Positions 8,070 through 16,556 of a stretch of 23,677 nucleotides of DNA are shown piece after piece. Where the stretch lies: positions 1 through 23,677 of the IMG/VR virus record IMGVR_UViG_3300022935_001212; one strand, given 5' to 3'. Below the pieces are notes generated by a model. That model searched no databases and was not told where the DNA came from. It was given only the letters and a program-made list of their open reading frames with translations. A program made the position numbers and the translations under genes. Positions within the stretch are counted from its first letter, which is position 1, and the number at the start of each line of letters is the position of its first letter. This DNA is from a virus.

Positions 8070-9541
8070 GAGAAAACCTTTACTCCATATTTGTTTTCAA
8101 ATCTATCTGCGTCAGCACGAGTATCTACCATGGGCTCTCCCCTAATGTTTAAACTTGTGTTCAATAACATAGGACAACCTGTTTCTGCGTACCATGTCTC
8201 TAACAATTTTCTAAAGCCTGGACTATCGTTCTTGCTAACTGTTTGTACACGGCTAGTTCCGTCTACGTGTACAATAGCAGGAAAGTCTTCGGGCTTTTTA
8301 CATGTAGCAACTACTTGCATGTAGGGACTATCTTCCCAAGCCATAGGCATATCAAAGTAATCGTGTACATGTTCAGCAAGTATGGCAGGAGCGAATGGTC
8401 TGAATAGTTGTCGCTTTTTAATCTTGTTAACAGCATCCTTTATTTCTATACCGCGGGGGTCTGCTAATAGACTGCGATGTCCTAATGCTCTAGGACCAAA
8501 CTCTGCTCTGCCGCTTGCTACACCTGCAATCTTATGTTCTTTAAGATAATTTACAAGTTCTTTTACAGGGTACTCACCTGGTATGTCAGTACCCAAATAA
8601 GGGTGTTGCCAATTTAACTTAGTGCCTTGTAGTATAGCGGCGGCTCCTAGACTACTACCAGCATCACCTGGATTGGGCATAATCCAAATGTCTTCAAAGT
8701 ATTTGCCAATGTTCCTGTTTGCTACACAATTTAGTGCTACTCCGCCCATAAACACAACACTAGATTCGCCTGTTAGGTCACGAGCCTTACGGAATACAAC
8801 ATCTAACAGTTCTTCCGTTAGTACTTGTACACCTGCGGCAATATCAGTGTCTTTAGAGTCTTTTAAGTAGTCTTTTTCAATGCCCAAGTGCATATTTTTG
8901 CTAAATTTAAGTCTCCGAGGATCACTTATTAGGTCACTCTTGATAGTACTACTAAGTTTGCCATCACCAAATGCACTCATGCCCATTAGGATATATTCTT
9001 CATCTAGTGGCTTTAGACCTACTCGTTGTGTAAACGCAGAGTACATTAGTCCAATACTATGGGGATACTTGTTTGACCAAAGTTTTTCGTATTCTACTTC
9101 TCCATCAAAGTCTTCTACAGCATGCCATATACTCATAGTATCCCACTCGCCTATAGCATCTACCACAACAACTGCGGCACTTTCGAATGGACTAGTTGCA
9201 AAGCCAGCGGCGGCATGTGATTCGTGATGATCGGCATAGTAAACCGGAATATCTGACAGTCCTGTAAAGTAACGTAAGTTTGTTTTTACTGTGGGCCATT
9301 GTAATGCATCGTCCCATTGTCCTGCAAATGCTTGTCTAAATTTTTTATTCCAGGGATTTTCGTAATAGATTATTTTGTCAGGCTTGCCATACTGAAATGC
9401 TTCTTCAAATATCTGTTTGTTGATCCAGTTGTCGTGCTTGTGCTTACTGAAACGTTCAGTATGTCCTGCAAATAGTATTTCTTTTTCGTTGATTAGCGTT
9501 ACGCCTGCATCGTGGAAACCGTAACTTACACCTAGTATCAT
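8066..9541 (-). CDS. NodU/CmcH-family carbamoyltransferase
   Basis: This 491-aa protein transfers a carbamoyl group from carbamoyl phosphate, through carbamoyl-AMP, to a hydroxyl of a sugar or small molecule. The N-terminal Kae1-like domain shows LGVSYGFHDAGVTL (3-16), the metal/catalytic ADHHESHAAAGF (103-114), VVVDAIGEWDT (125-135), and the ATP-site blocks GGVALNCVANR (266-276) and DAGSSLGAA (293-301). The C-terminal domain has EFGPRALGHRS (348-358), RPFAP (381-385), GTSRVQTV (429-436) and LNTSLNIRGEPMV (460-472). It is a little shorter than many family members (often 550-600 aa) but has all the recognisable blocks. Its ATG is only 14 bases from the divergent ATG at 9556, so its promoter must lie inside that gene. 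Confidence 0.93.
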   Translation of the reverse strand: MILGVSYGFHDAGVTLINEKEILFAGHTERFSKHKHDNWINKQIFEEAFQYGKPDKIIYYENPWNKKFRQAFAGQWDDALQWPTVKTNLRYFTGLSDIPVYYADHHESHAAAGFATSPFESAAVVVVDAIGEWDTMSIWHAVEDFDGEVEYEKLWSNKYPHSIGLMYSAFTQRVGLKPLDEEYILMGMSAFGDGKLSSTIKSDLISDPRRLKFSKNMHLGIEKDYLKDSKDTDIAAGVQVLTEELLDVVFRKARDLTGESSVVFMGGVALNCVANRNIGKYFEDIWIMPNPGDAGSSLGAAAILQGTKLNWQHPYLGTDIPGEYPVKELVNYLKEHKIAGVASGRAEFGPRALGHRSLLADPRGIEIKDAVNKIKKRQLFRPFAPAILAEHVHDYFDMPMAWEDSPYMQVVATCKKPEDFPAIVHVDGTSRVQTVSKNDSPGFRKLLETWYAETGCPMLLNTSLNIRGEPMVDTRADADRFENKYGVKVFS

Positions 9542-9555
9542 ATTAAATATGTTTT

Positions 9556-10425
9556 ATGAAAATTAGCTTTTGGCACAACAATGTTGCACTTGCTGGTCAA
9601 GATATTTATAAGGCATTTGAGAACACTGTAGCAAAAACAGACCAGATAGTACACGAAGATATGTCAGCAGATGTTGCTGTAATATGGAGTGTGTTATGGC
9701 GTGGGCGTATGCAAGGTAACCAAGCAGTATACGATCATTTTCGTAGCCAAGGCAAACCTGTTGTAATTATAGAAGTGGGTGTGTTAAAGCGCAACGAGTC
9801 ATGGCGCATTAGTGTTAACCACATAGACAACACAGGTTACTATGGTCATTTAGATCATCCTATAATAGAAGGCAGACATGAACGTTTTGACTTTGTGCCT
9901 CGTAAGTTTTTAGGTACAGGATCTAAGATTGTTATTTGCTGTCAGAACGAAGCAAGTCAGTTATGGCGTCATATGCCAGACACCAGCACATGGTTAGATC
10001 AAGTCGTACAACGTATAAAAATATTTCACCCCACTAAAGAGATCATTGTTAGACCACATCCAAGATATCCTGTCGCACAAAGTGTTCACAATAGATACCA
10101 AGTCGAACAACCAAATAGACAGGGTGATAAAGATGATACAGATTTTTTAGATACTTTAGATGATGTTTACTACGTAGTAAGTCCCACCGGAGGATCGGCA
10201 ATAGAAGCCATTATTGCAGGAGTACCTGCTATTGTTTCTAAAGAAAGTCTAGCAATGCCTGTTGCTAGAACAGACTACGCAACTCCTCTAGTACCTAATA
10301 AACAGGATCGCAAACAGTGGATTAAAAAGTTACGTAATACAGAATGGTTCTTAGATGAGATTCAAGAAGGCACACCTTGGCGCAGACTTAGGCCGTTTGT
10401 GCTAAATCAAATAAATGCCCGCTGA
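9556..10425 (+). CDS. GT-B-like capsule-synthesis-type protein, copy 3 (inverted)
   Basis: This 289-aa plus-strand relative of the two minus-strand GT-B-like proteins has EIIVRPHPRYP (about 162-172), DDVYYVVSPTGGSAIEAIIA (202-221), GVPAIVSKESLAMPV, then the shared tail RKQWIKKLRNTEWFLDEIQEG and WRRL. The N-terminal half (SFWHNNVALAGQDIYKAF, VAVIWSVLWRG, PVVIIEVGVLKRN) looks like the acceptor-side Rossmann half of capsule and surface-polysaccharide transferases. A late-like ATTAAATA lies 6 bases before the ATG. The 3' end overlaps the convergent methyltransferase gene by 38 bases. Being the only copy on this strand, it probably moved by inversion or separate insertion. Confidence 0.65.
   Translation: MKISFWHNNVALAGQDIYKAFENTVAKTDQIVHEDMSADVAVIWSVLWRGRMQGNQAVYDHFRSQGKPVVIIEVGVLKRNESWRISVNHIDNTGYYGHLDHPIIEGRHERFDFVPRKFLGTGSKIVICCQNEASQLWRHMPDTSTWLDQVVQRIKIFHPTKEIIVRPHPRYPVAQSVHNRYQVEQPNRQGDKDDTDFLDTLDDVYYVVSPTGGSAIEAIIAGVPAIVSKESLAMPVARTDYATPLVPNKQDRKQWIKKLRNTEWFLDEIQEGTPWRRLRPFVLNQINAR
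9603..9610 (-). promoter_or_regulatory. Late-promoter box TATAAATA for the carbamoyltransferase operon
   Basis: A perfect TATAAATA on the minus strand lies within the first codons of the plus-strand gene 9556-10425. The predicted start is near 9597, giving a leader of about 56 bases before the ATG at 9541. The leader could fold a small hairpin (GTGCAACA pairing with TGTTGTGC, two G-U pairs). Coding constraint on the other strand also shapes this sequence, so motif function is inferred. Confidence 0.55.
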
Positions 10426-11143
10426 TCCAGCGTAGTAATAAATGAGGTTGATTAGTTACGTGGTTGAATCTATCTATACTTTCCTCAAAACTTTTAGGTA
10501 ACAATTTCTTATCACGAAGATCATGCCATGTAGTTGTCATAGGATCCATCGGCTTAACTTTACTTTTGTAGACTACTGCATGTAACCAAGGGTCATCTTT
10601 GGCTTTGTAGTACAAACCATCTTTACAATCAAAGCCAGCACACGCCATCATGAACACCAAGTTTATAATGTTAAAATTATAAAAGTGTCCTGGTAAATGA
10701 TGGATGTGTGTCCTATTATATTCAATGTTGTGCAGTTGTGGTAATATTACACACAACATACCACCAGCGTTCATTTGTTCATTCCAAACTCTTAACGTGT
10801 CATAGGGATTTTGTACATATCCTAAACTATCATGACTCCATATCAGATCAACCTTTGTAGGAAGGAAGGGAGCCTTTGTAAAATCGTTTTCAACAACTTT
10901 TAAATTTTTTGGTAGGTTATATTTTATACTAGGTTTCAAATCAACAGCGAAACATTTGTAGTTATGTGGGATAGGTGGGTCGTCTCTACTTGCGCACTCT
11001 GCCCACCACTTTATGTCTAAGCCTGCACCACAACCAACATCTGCTACACTACGAATACTGTCCATTAAGTCATCGTGTTTATACAGTGCTTCTAGTGTAA
11101 ACAAACTTTGCTGGTGACTTTCTTCTGGTGTTAGTTGTCTCAT
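10388..11143 (-). CDS. Class I SAM-dependent methyltransferase
   Basis: This 251-aa protein has a clear SAM motif I, VADVGCGAGLD (about 33-43), motif II CFAVDLKPS, motif IV VDLIWSHDSLGYVQNPYDTL and the following strand MNAGGMLCVILPQL. It fits the Methyltransf_11/25 type. A longer frame reaches back to 11236, but that part lies inside uvsY. The ATG at 11141-11143 forms an ATGA overlap with the uvsY stop, so I take it as the start. The 3' end overlaps the convergent GT-B gene by 38 bases. It is transcribed with uvsY, so a role in the recombination-gene transcript or in the glycan cluster are both possible. Confidence 0.78.
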   Translation of the reverse strand: MRQLTPEESHQQSLFTLEALYKHDDLMDSIRSVADVGCGAGLDIKWWAECASRDDPPIPHNYKCFAVDLKPSIKYNLPKNLKVVENDFTKAPFLPTKVDLIWSHDSLGYVQNPYDTLRVWNEQMNAGGMLCVILPQLHNIEYNRTHIHHLPGHFYNFNIINLVFMMACAGFDCKDGLYYKAKDDPWLHAVVYKSKVKPMDPMTTTWHDLRDKKLLPKSFEESIDRFNHVTNQPHLLLRWISGHLFDLAQTA

Positions 11144-11592
11144 ACGCTTACATCTTCCATACCTGCTGTTCGCAGTCTTGTAATGTGACCTAGTTGCCAT
11201 TGTTTGGCTTCCAGGCCTTTCATAATACCTAACCATTTATTACGAAGTAGCGCAACTTCATTAATTAGCGTTTCAAAGTCTACTACTTCGTCCTCACCAT
11301 CAACATACTTCTCAGCATCTCTACTGGTCAACGCACGTTGATAGCCTTCTAGATATTTCTTAAACCATTTACGTCTAATGCGTCGTAGTTCAATGTTAAG
11401 ATAGTTTAAGACTGCTTCTATCTCTTGTAACTGATTAAATCTATGTTCAGTTACACCAGGCAAGTTAGTAAGGGACTTCTCTACGTTGCCCCATATCTTA
11501 ACTTCCTGTTTGGCTTCGTCTAACTCATTGTTGTAGTGTGCAATGAAGTCAGGCAAAAAAGCCAAGTCTTGAACTACTTTGTTATACCACAT
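11140..11592 (-). CDS. uvsY: UvsY recombination mediator
   Basis: This 150-aa, helix-rich and charged protein is close in length to T4 UvsY (137 aa). The C-terminal half matches what I know of T4-like phage UvsY: RIRRKWFKKYLEGYQRAL, then DAEKYVDGEDE and LINEVALLRNKWLGIMKGLE, ending QLGHITRLRTAG. UvsY loads UvsX on gp32-covered single-stranded DNA during recombination-dependent replication. The gene is in a TAATG overlap with the acidic-protein gene upstream and an ATGA overlap with the methyltransferase downstream. uvsX and gp32 are in the same window and orientation, separated by accessory genes. Confidence 0.88.
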   Translation of the reverse strand: MWYNKVVQDLAFLPDFIAHYNNELDEAKQEVKIWGNVEKSLTNLPGVTEHRFNQLQEIEAVLNYLNIELRRIRRKWFKKYLEGYQRALTSRDAEKYVDGEDEVVDFETLINEVALLRNKWLGIMKGLEAKQWQLGHITRLRTAGMEDVSV

Positions 11593-11831
11593 TAGTCGTC
11601 AAATTCTAGTTCGTCCATGTCGTCATCGCCGTCCTCTTCATCGAGGTAATCTTCAGCGGCTCTTTTTAGATAAGAATCTGTAGCACAAAACTTTTCGAAC
11701 TCTGGGTCTGCAATTCCCATGTCTACTAGATTGCCCACTAATTGATCTGCGGCTGTTTGTCTATCTTTACTGGGTACATACTCTTTCATAATCAAGTATG
11801 TTTCTGTTAATACGTCTAATTCAACTGACAT
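11592..11831 (-). CDS. Small acidic phage protein of unknown function
   Basis: This 79-aa protein has a predicted helical body (LDVLTETYLIMKEYVPSKDR) and a very acidic tail (EDYLDEEDGDDDMDELEFDD). I recall similar small acidic proteins next to uvsY in marine T4-like phages, but no function is known to me. The tail resembles those used to compete with DNA for a binding surface, so a partner such as UvsY or gp32 is possible (inference). It directly abuts the radical-SAM gene (TAAATG) and overlaps uvsY by one base. Confidence 0.7.
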   Translation of the reverse strand: MSVELDVLTETYLIMKEYVPSKDRQTAADQLVGNLVDMGIADPEFEKFCATDSYLKRAAEDYLDEEDGDDDMDELEFDD

Positions 11832-13208
11832 TTAATTTTCCTCACTTAAAAGCGAATTTAGTTCTGGATAATAATCGCCAAAGAGCGTTGCTCTTTTTTG
11901 ATCTTGGGGTTCCAGATATTCCCGTACACTACTTATACCTTCTTTAGAATCCATTATATCCAAAATAGGTTCTATTTTGTCCTTAAAGTTTTGATTACTT
12001 AGTGACAATAATTTTGTTCTAACATTTTCCTTTACTATACTAGGCAAATTTGTAACTGTCAACTCCGCTGGATTAGACAATGCACTAAATGTAACTGGCA
12101 TTCCTAGTTGCTCGCCTAATTCAAACACTTCGTTTGCGTACATTACATTTATATTAGTTACTGTGGCATAGATATTACATGTGTACTCGGTTTCTGCATA
12201 TTTGCGTAAATTGGCAGAAACTGTTCTCCAAGTAGATCCAAAACGTTCGTACATAAAACGTTTGCCCACAGCATCAATACTAAAACTTAGCTCAACTGCT
12301 TTAAACTGGTCCCAATAGTCAAACAAAAAATCTGCAAATACTGTGCCATTAGTATTATAATGAAGTGTAACTTGTCTACTAAGTCCTGCATCTATAAAGT
12401 ATTGTAACAGTTTTCTATGTGTTTTGTCTAGTAGTGGTTCACCACCTGCAAATGTAATGTATCTTACGTCTTTACTGATGCTGATAATATCAGACCAAAA
12501 TGTACTAGACTCATTTGCTAACCAGTTGAACTCTACCGTTTCTGCATCTGCATAACGACCCCACGTACTACTACATCTAGGACTGCATATTCTACATGCT
12601 AGGTTACACTTGTTGCCTAACTTGATATCTAAGTTTAATATCTTGTTTGATGTTAGGTCATTGTAGTCTATGTCAAACTTGTGTTCTCTAAACACATATT
12701 CATCGTTTAACCGTTTACTAACACCACCCTGTTCCTCAACTTGCCAACACTTGTTACACGCACCAGGCTTATTTCCTAGTATGAGTTGTTGCTTAAGTTC
12801 TTGTTGTTTATCACTTGCAAAGTATTCAACAATACTTGTAGTGTCTTCGCCCAGTTGCCTATCCCATAAACAACAACGATGTAAACTACTGTCAACGTCT
12901 ATCTCTAGTCCTGCCCACGGCGTCATACAAATTGTATCTGGTATGTTGTAGTTTGTGGGATTGTCTATTGATAAATTGCCTCTGTTTATGTTCTCAACAA
13001 AGAATGTATCAATGTCTAAATGTACAAATAACTTGCTAAGGTAACGCTCTAAGTGTTCTTTAGCATCAGAGTCTAAGACATCATCAATAAAAAGAATGCG
13101 TTCGTCGTCAGCAAACGCACCTTTATACACTGCCTTTAAATCTTTATAAATTTGATTAATAGGCTGTGATAGTAGACTGCTATAATGTATTTTAGTTAGG
13201 TAGTTCAT
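11832..13208 (-). CDS. Radical-SAM protein with N-terminal twitch/SPASM-like domain (paralogue D, longest)
   Basis: This 458-aa protein has the radical-SAM motif GNKCNLACRIC (C201, C205, C208), which holds the 4Fe-4S cluster, then FAGGEP (253-258) and an LSFSIDAVG block. Before it lies a Cys-rich module: CMTPW (C94), RCC (C112-113) and CNKC (C151, C154). This is the spacing of a SPASM/twitch auxiliary-cluster domain, but it sits on the N-terminal side of the barrel. Residues 1-80 form an additional domain not found in the other three paralogues (ILFIDDVLDSDAKEHLERYL). It would use SAM to form a 5'-deoxyadenosyl radical; the substrate is unknown. It overlaps the upstream radical-SAM gene by 17 bases. 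Confidence 0.85.
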   Translation of the reverse strand: MNYLTKIHYSSLLSQPINQIYKDLKAVYKGAFADDERILFIDDVLDSDAKEHLERYLSKLFVHLDIDTFFVENINRGNLSIDNPTNYNIPDTICMTPWAGLEIDVDSSLHRCCLWDRQLGEDTTSIVEYFASDKQQELKQQLILGNKPGACNKCWQVEEQGGVSKRLNDEYVFREHKFDIDYNDLTSNKILNLDIKLGNKCNLACRICSPRCSSTWGRYADAETVEFNWLANESSTFWSDIISISKDVRYITFAGGEPLLDKTHRKLLQYFIDAGLSRQVTLHYNTNGTVFADFLFDYWDQFKAVELSFSIDAVGKRFMYERFGSTWRTVSANLRKYAETEYTCNIYATVTNINVMYANEVFELGEQLGMPVTFSALSNPAELTVTNLPSIVKENVRTKLLSLSNQNFKDKIEPILDIMDSKEGISSVREYLEPQDQKRATLFGDYYPELNSLLSEEN

Positions 13209-14319
13209 TTAACCAGTTAACAAATGACGTTGGAAATATTGTTAAGTCTAGATTTCGACGTTTTACAAATTCTTTTAAAAATACAACTAGGTTTCTGTGT
13301 TGTTCTGTAGTACAGGGTGTCTGTATAGATTGTTTTATAAAGTTATCTTTGTTTTTGAATTGCACTGACTGTAAATGCTCTTTACTTTTGTCGTCTAATA
13401 CATTTAATGCAAGATAGTCTGGTTCATTACAAAATACCATGTCTATATCATAGTCAGCGTATTTGTCCTCAAATTCTTTAAAATTAAAAATGGTTAAGTT
13501 TGATAACACACTACTAAATGACACTTTTCCTGCTTGTTGCAAAAGTTCTAAGTTCCGTGTAAACCTTTCATAACTGTTATTATATCTAGCGAACTCGTAA
13601 CTGGCGCCCAATCCTTCAGCACTAACCATAAACTCCACATTGTCGCTTACATCCTCAAGTATACGTTCTAACCTATCAGTATTAACACCTAAGCCAGTAT
13701 ATAACTTAACAGGATTCGTAAAGTTTTTTAGCAACTTAGTTAAACTGTTGTTTAAAAAAGGTTCGCCTCCGCTTATAGATACAAACTCGTAATTCTTATA
13801 CTTAACTATTTCATCTATCAGTAAATTATAAGACTCTGTTTGATCTATTTTCTTTTGCCCTAACTTTAATAAAATTTTATCGTTAACATTTATATCAAAC
13901 CTAGCCTCATTGAGGTATGCACCGTTGTCGGCTATGTCTCTAAGCCAAGCAGTACTGTATTGTTTTGTGCAGTACACGCAAGTTAAATTACAATCACTGC
14001 CAAGATTAATATGTAATACTTCTGGTTCCGTTGTTATATTAGTATGTGTTACTTTGTCTGATCCCATAACAAGTCGTCTACTAGACTTTCCTTGACGTTC
14101 GGGAGCCCAACACGTACCTTCACAACTAGAAACCTGTATCCCATCCAACATATCCTTACGCTCTTGTGTTAGTATAGGTATATTAAACAAGTTACCTGGA
14201 TTGTCTTTTAACCAAGTAGTGTCTATTTTATGCGGATAAGCGGCGCAACACGATTGTAATTGCCGCCGCTCAGGTTCTATAGTTAGCCACCAAAATTTTT
14301 GAGAGCAATAACTACTCAC
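13192..14319 (-). CDS. Radical-SAM protein with N-terminal twitch/SPASM-like domain (paralogue C)
   Basis: This 375-aa protein has the N-terminal Cys module C5, C24-C25, C66 and C70 (last pair CEGTC, three residues between rather than two). The radical-SAM motif is GSDCNLTCVYC (C110, C114, C117), with SISGGEP (181-187) as the SAM-binding block and EFMVSAEGLG as a later strand. It starts at GTG (14317-14319), 8 bases within the 3' end of uvsX. It shares the overall order with its three paralogues but is far diverged, so this is not a recent tandem duplication. Substrate unknown. Confidence 0.84.
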   Translation of the reverse strand: MSSYCSQKFWWLTIEPERRQLQSCCAAYPHKIDTTWLKDNPGNLFNIPILTQERKDMLDGIQVSSCEGTCWAPERQGKSSRRLVMGSDKVTHTNITTEPEVLHINLGSDCNLTCVYCTKQYSTAWLRDIADNGAYLNEARFDINVNDKILLKLGQKKIDQTESYNLLIDEIVKYKNYEFVSISGGEPFLNNSLTKLLKNFTNPVKLYTGLGVNTDRLERILEDVSDNVEFMVSAEGLGASYEFARYNNSYERFTRNLELLQQAGKVSFSSVLSNLTIFNFKEFEDKYADYDIDMVFCNEPDYLALNVLDDKSKEHLQSVQFKNKDNFIKQSIQTPCTTEQHRNLVVFLKEFVKRRNLDLTIFPTSFVNWLNELPN

Positions 14320-15400
14320 TATCTACAACTTCCGGTTCCTCATTGGTAACTTCTACTGTGGGTTCTTCAGTAGATTTTTCAATTTGACCCCACGAATTAA
14401 TGATAGCATCCAAGCAACCTTCTTCGTTGCGTTCCCACTCTTTACGGTACATTTTAGTTTCTTCACCTTTAGCATTTACATGCTTGAGCCTATTGCCATC
14501 TTTTTGTAACAAGTTCTTTTTCTCAAACAAGTCTACTAATCCACTGTATGGATTCATGCCTGTTTCATATGGGATCTTAACTTGTACACCTTCAAATGGT
14601 TTTGCATAACGAGTCTTCATTACTTTACAGCCTGCTCTAATACCTTTTACTTCGCTAATCTTGTTACCGTCCTCATCTTCTTTCAGTTTTAGTTTCTTCA
14701 TAGCAACTACAATAGATGATGCATAGATAAAGCCTTGACCGCCTGAGATCTTGTCATCTGGGTCAAACATATCTTGCGATGCGTATGTGTGGTTAGTACA
14801 TACCATACCTACGTTGTGACTACCAAACATGTTAACACAGTTACGCACTAGTGCGGTTAGTGCTTTAGGTTTACGACCCATGTCACCTTTCAAGTCACCT
14901 TTGTCAAATTGGTCAACGTCTGTAGGTGTCAGCAACATACCTAAACTGTCAATTACAAATAATACTTTAGGTCTGTCATCTTCTGGTGTCGCACGATAGT
15001 CTGCCATAAATTGACTAATAGTTTTTGCTACGTCATCAATCATAGCCAAACCTAAACGCAACAATTTGTCCTCGCTGGTGTCAACACCTAGTGCATGTAA
15101 CCATGCTTCATCTAGAGCGTTCTCACTATCTACTAGTACAACATAAATTCCTTGTTCTTGTGCGGCTTTAATAATGTTACCTGAACAAATGTAACTCTTA
15201 CCTGCACCTGACTCACCTGCAAATACAGTTACCTTGCCAAGTGGCACACCTTTGTTAAAGTCTCCACTGATAAGATAGTTTAAGGCATAGTTGCCTGTTG
15301 AGATCCAGTCTGTAGGATCGTTAAAGCCAAAACTAATACCATCAATGGCTTTAGTTAGGCCTTTTCTAAATTTTGATACGTCGAAGGGTTTTTGTGCCAT
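14312..15400 (-). CDS. uvsX: UvsX RecA-like recombinase
   Basis: This 362-aa recombinase forms filaments on single-stranded DNA and performs strand exchange in T4-type recombination-dependent replication. It has Walker A GESGAGKS (62-69), the acidic pair VLVDSENALD (88-97), Walker B VLFVIDSLG (146-154), the loop region CTNHTYAS and DKISGGQGFIY (217-226, DNA-binding loop 2 area), and an acidic C-terminal tail (EEPTVEVTNEEPEVVD). The ATG has GAGG 8-9 bases upstream. Radical-SAM genes lie directly on both sides, one ending 2 bases before its start and the other overlapping its stop by 8 bases. Confidence 0.95.
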   Translation of the reverse strand: MAQKPFDVSKFRKGLTKAIDGISFGFNDPTDWISTGNYALNYLISGDFNKGVPLGKVTVFAGESGAGKSYICSGNIIKAAQEQGIYVVLVDSENALDEAWLHALGVDTSEDKLLRLGLAMIDDVAKTISQFMADYRATPEDDRPKVLFVIDSLGMLLTPTDVDQFDKGDLKGDMGRKPKALTALVRNCVNMFGSHNVGMVCTNHTYASQDMFDPDDKISGGQGFIYASSIVVAMKKLKLKEDEDGNKISEVKGIRAGCKVMKTRYAKPFEGVQVKIPYETGMNPYSGLVDLFEKKNLLQKDGNRLKHVNAKGEETKMYRKEWERNEEGCLDAIINSWGQIEKSTEEPTVEVTNEEPEVVDSE

Positions 15401-15401
15401 G

Positions 15402-16556
15402 TTATTGCCTCATAAGTTTATAAATGTCAGGGAATATTTGCTCACTGTCTGTACTTCTGCGAGCATCTATCCACTGTAAGTATTCAATCGTGCTGTTTGG
15501 ATTTTTTTCAAACGGCTCTTGTATATATCTCAGTAAATTTCTATAACTGTTTTCTAATAGATGTCCTAGGTTTTCGTTTATTCGTTTACGTAGTATAACA
15601 CTTATTTTTTCTAGTGTCAATTTACTATGATGCCGAATGTTAAGTTCTACCGGCCCTGTTATTGGTCCTATTACAAATGCATTTGGATGAAAGTTCCAGT
15701 CATTTTTAAATTTGTCAATAAAATCAAACATGCTATACGCATTAAGAGCAAAGTATAACATATTAAATGTTATCTTATGTCCTAGGTCTTTGATCCAACG
15801 TAAGTTACTACAAAAAGTTGCCCAGTCTCCACCATAACGAATATACTCGTACTCTGCACCCATTGTTTCTGCGCTCACTATCCAGTGTACATTCTTAAAT
15901 TGGCATGCTAAGTCAAACACTCGAGTATTGGTATGACTAAGGTTAGTGTTGATGCGCAGACTCACGTCGGGATTGAACTCTAAGAGTAACTCTAAGAGTT
16001 CTTCGTTCTCTGTCATTAGCATGGGCTCGCCGCCTGCTAGGTAAACGTTTTTTAATGTTTTTATGTTTTCAAAAACATAATTACGCAAGTCTTTATAAGT
16101 GTCTTTGCTTGGCTTAGGTTGTGCAATGCCTAGATCCTGTTCCCATTTGCTACTAAACTCTGGACCGCAGTATATACAGGTAAAGTTACAAGTGTTTTGC
16201 CAACGTATATCAATTTGATGTAGTTCATGTGTGCTATGGTCATATATACCTTTATCTACATTTTTCAGTTCTTTGATATAGTACTTTCTGTCACTAATAA
16301 CATTTATACCGGTAGTTTGTCTCTCCAGTTCATAACAGCCTTGACAACTCGCATGTTCTTTACCAGACTGTTGTGTTTGTTGTACTTCTCGATTTTTATC
16401 TCCAGAGACAATGTCACGTATAGACATCGTTTTAAGATCGCCTATGTCCTCGTATGCTCTTATACAGTTTTTGACTTGTCCATTATGGTTGACCATCATG
16501 CCTGTCCAAGGAACAGGGCAACGTACAGGACTTGTAACGTATTCTTTTGCGTCCAT
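15402..16556 (-). CDS. Radical-SAM protein with N-terminal twitch/SPASM-like domain (paralogue B)
   Basis: This 384-aa protein has the N-terminal module CPVPW (C13), KNC (C31) and CQGC (C71, C74), which is the cleanest twitch/SPASM-type pattern of the four. The radical-SAM motif WQNTCNFTCIYC (C123, C127, C130) and VYLAGGEP (171-178) follow, then LRINTNLS and VHWIVSAETMG strands of the barrel. Its ATG forms a one-base overlap (TAATG) with the dehydrogenase stop, and it ends just before the uvsX start. The CPVPW and CxxC block resembles peptide-modifying SPASM enzymes, but no precursor peptide is evident nearby. A sugar or other small-molecule substrate is equally possible. Confidence 0.86.
   Translation of the reverse strand: MDAKEYVTSPVRCPVPWTGMMVNHNGQVKNCIRAYEDIGDLKTMSIRDIVSGDKNREVQQTQQSGKEHASCQGCYELERQTTGINVISDRKYYIKELKNVDKGIYDHSTHELHQIDIRWQNTCNFTCIYCGPEFSSKWEQDLGIAQPKPSKDTYKDLRNYVFENIKTLKNVYLAGGEPMLMTENEELLELLLEFNPDVSLRINTNLSHTNTRVFDLACQFKNVHWIVSAETMGAEYEYIRYGGDWATFCSNLRWIKDLGHKITFNMLYFALNAYSMFDFIDKFKNDWNFHPNAFVIGPITGPVELNIRHHSKLTLEKISVILRKRINENLGHLLENSYRNLLRYIQEPFEKNPNSTIEYLQWIDARRSTDSEQIFPDIYKLMRQ

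Noticed and set aside
11144-11236. Upstream extension of the methyltransferase to an ATG at 11236
   Set aside because: The extra 31 residues lie inside uvsY, are basic without pattern, and the ATG at 11143 gives the ATGA stop/start overlap typical of this window.
11592-11831. The small acidic protein as a precursor peptide for the radical-SAM enzymes
   Set aside because: It has a folded-looking helical body and an acidic tail rather than a leader and core, has no Cys-, Gly- or Tyr-rich core, and I recall similar proteins near uvsY in marine T4-like phages.
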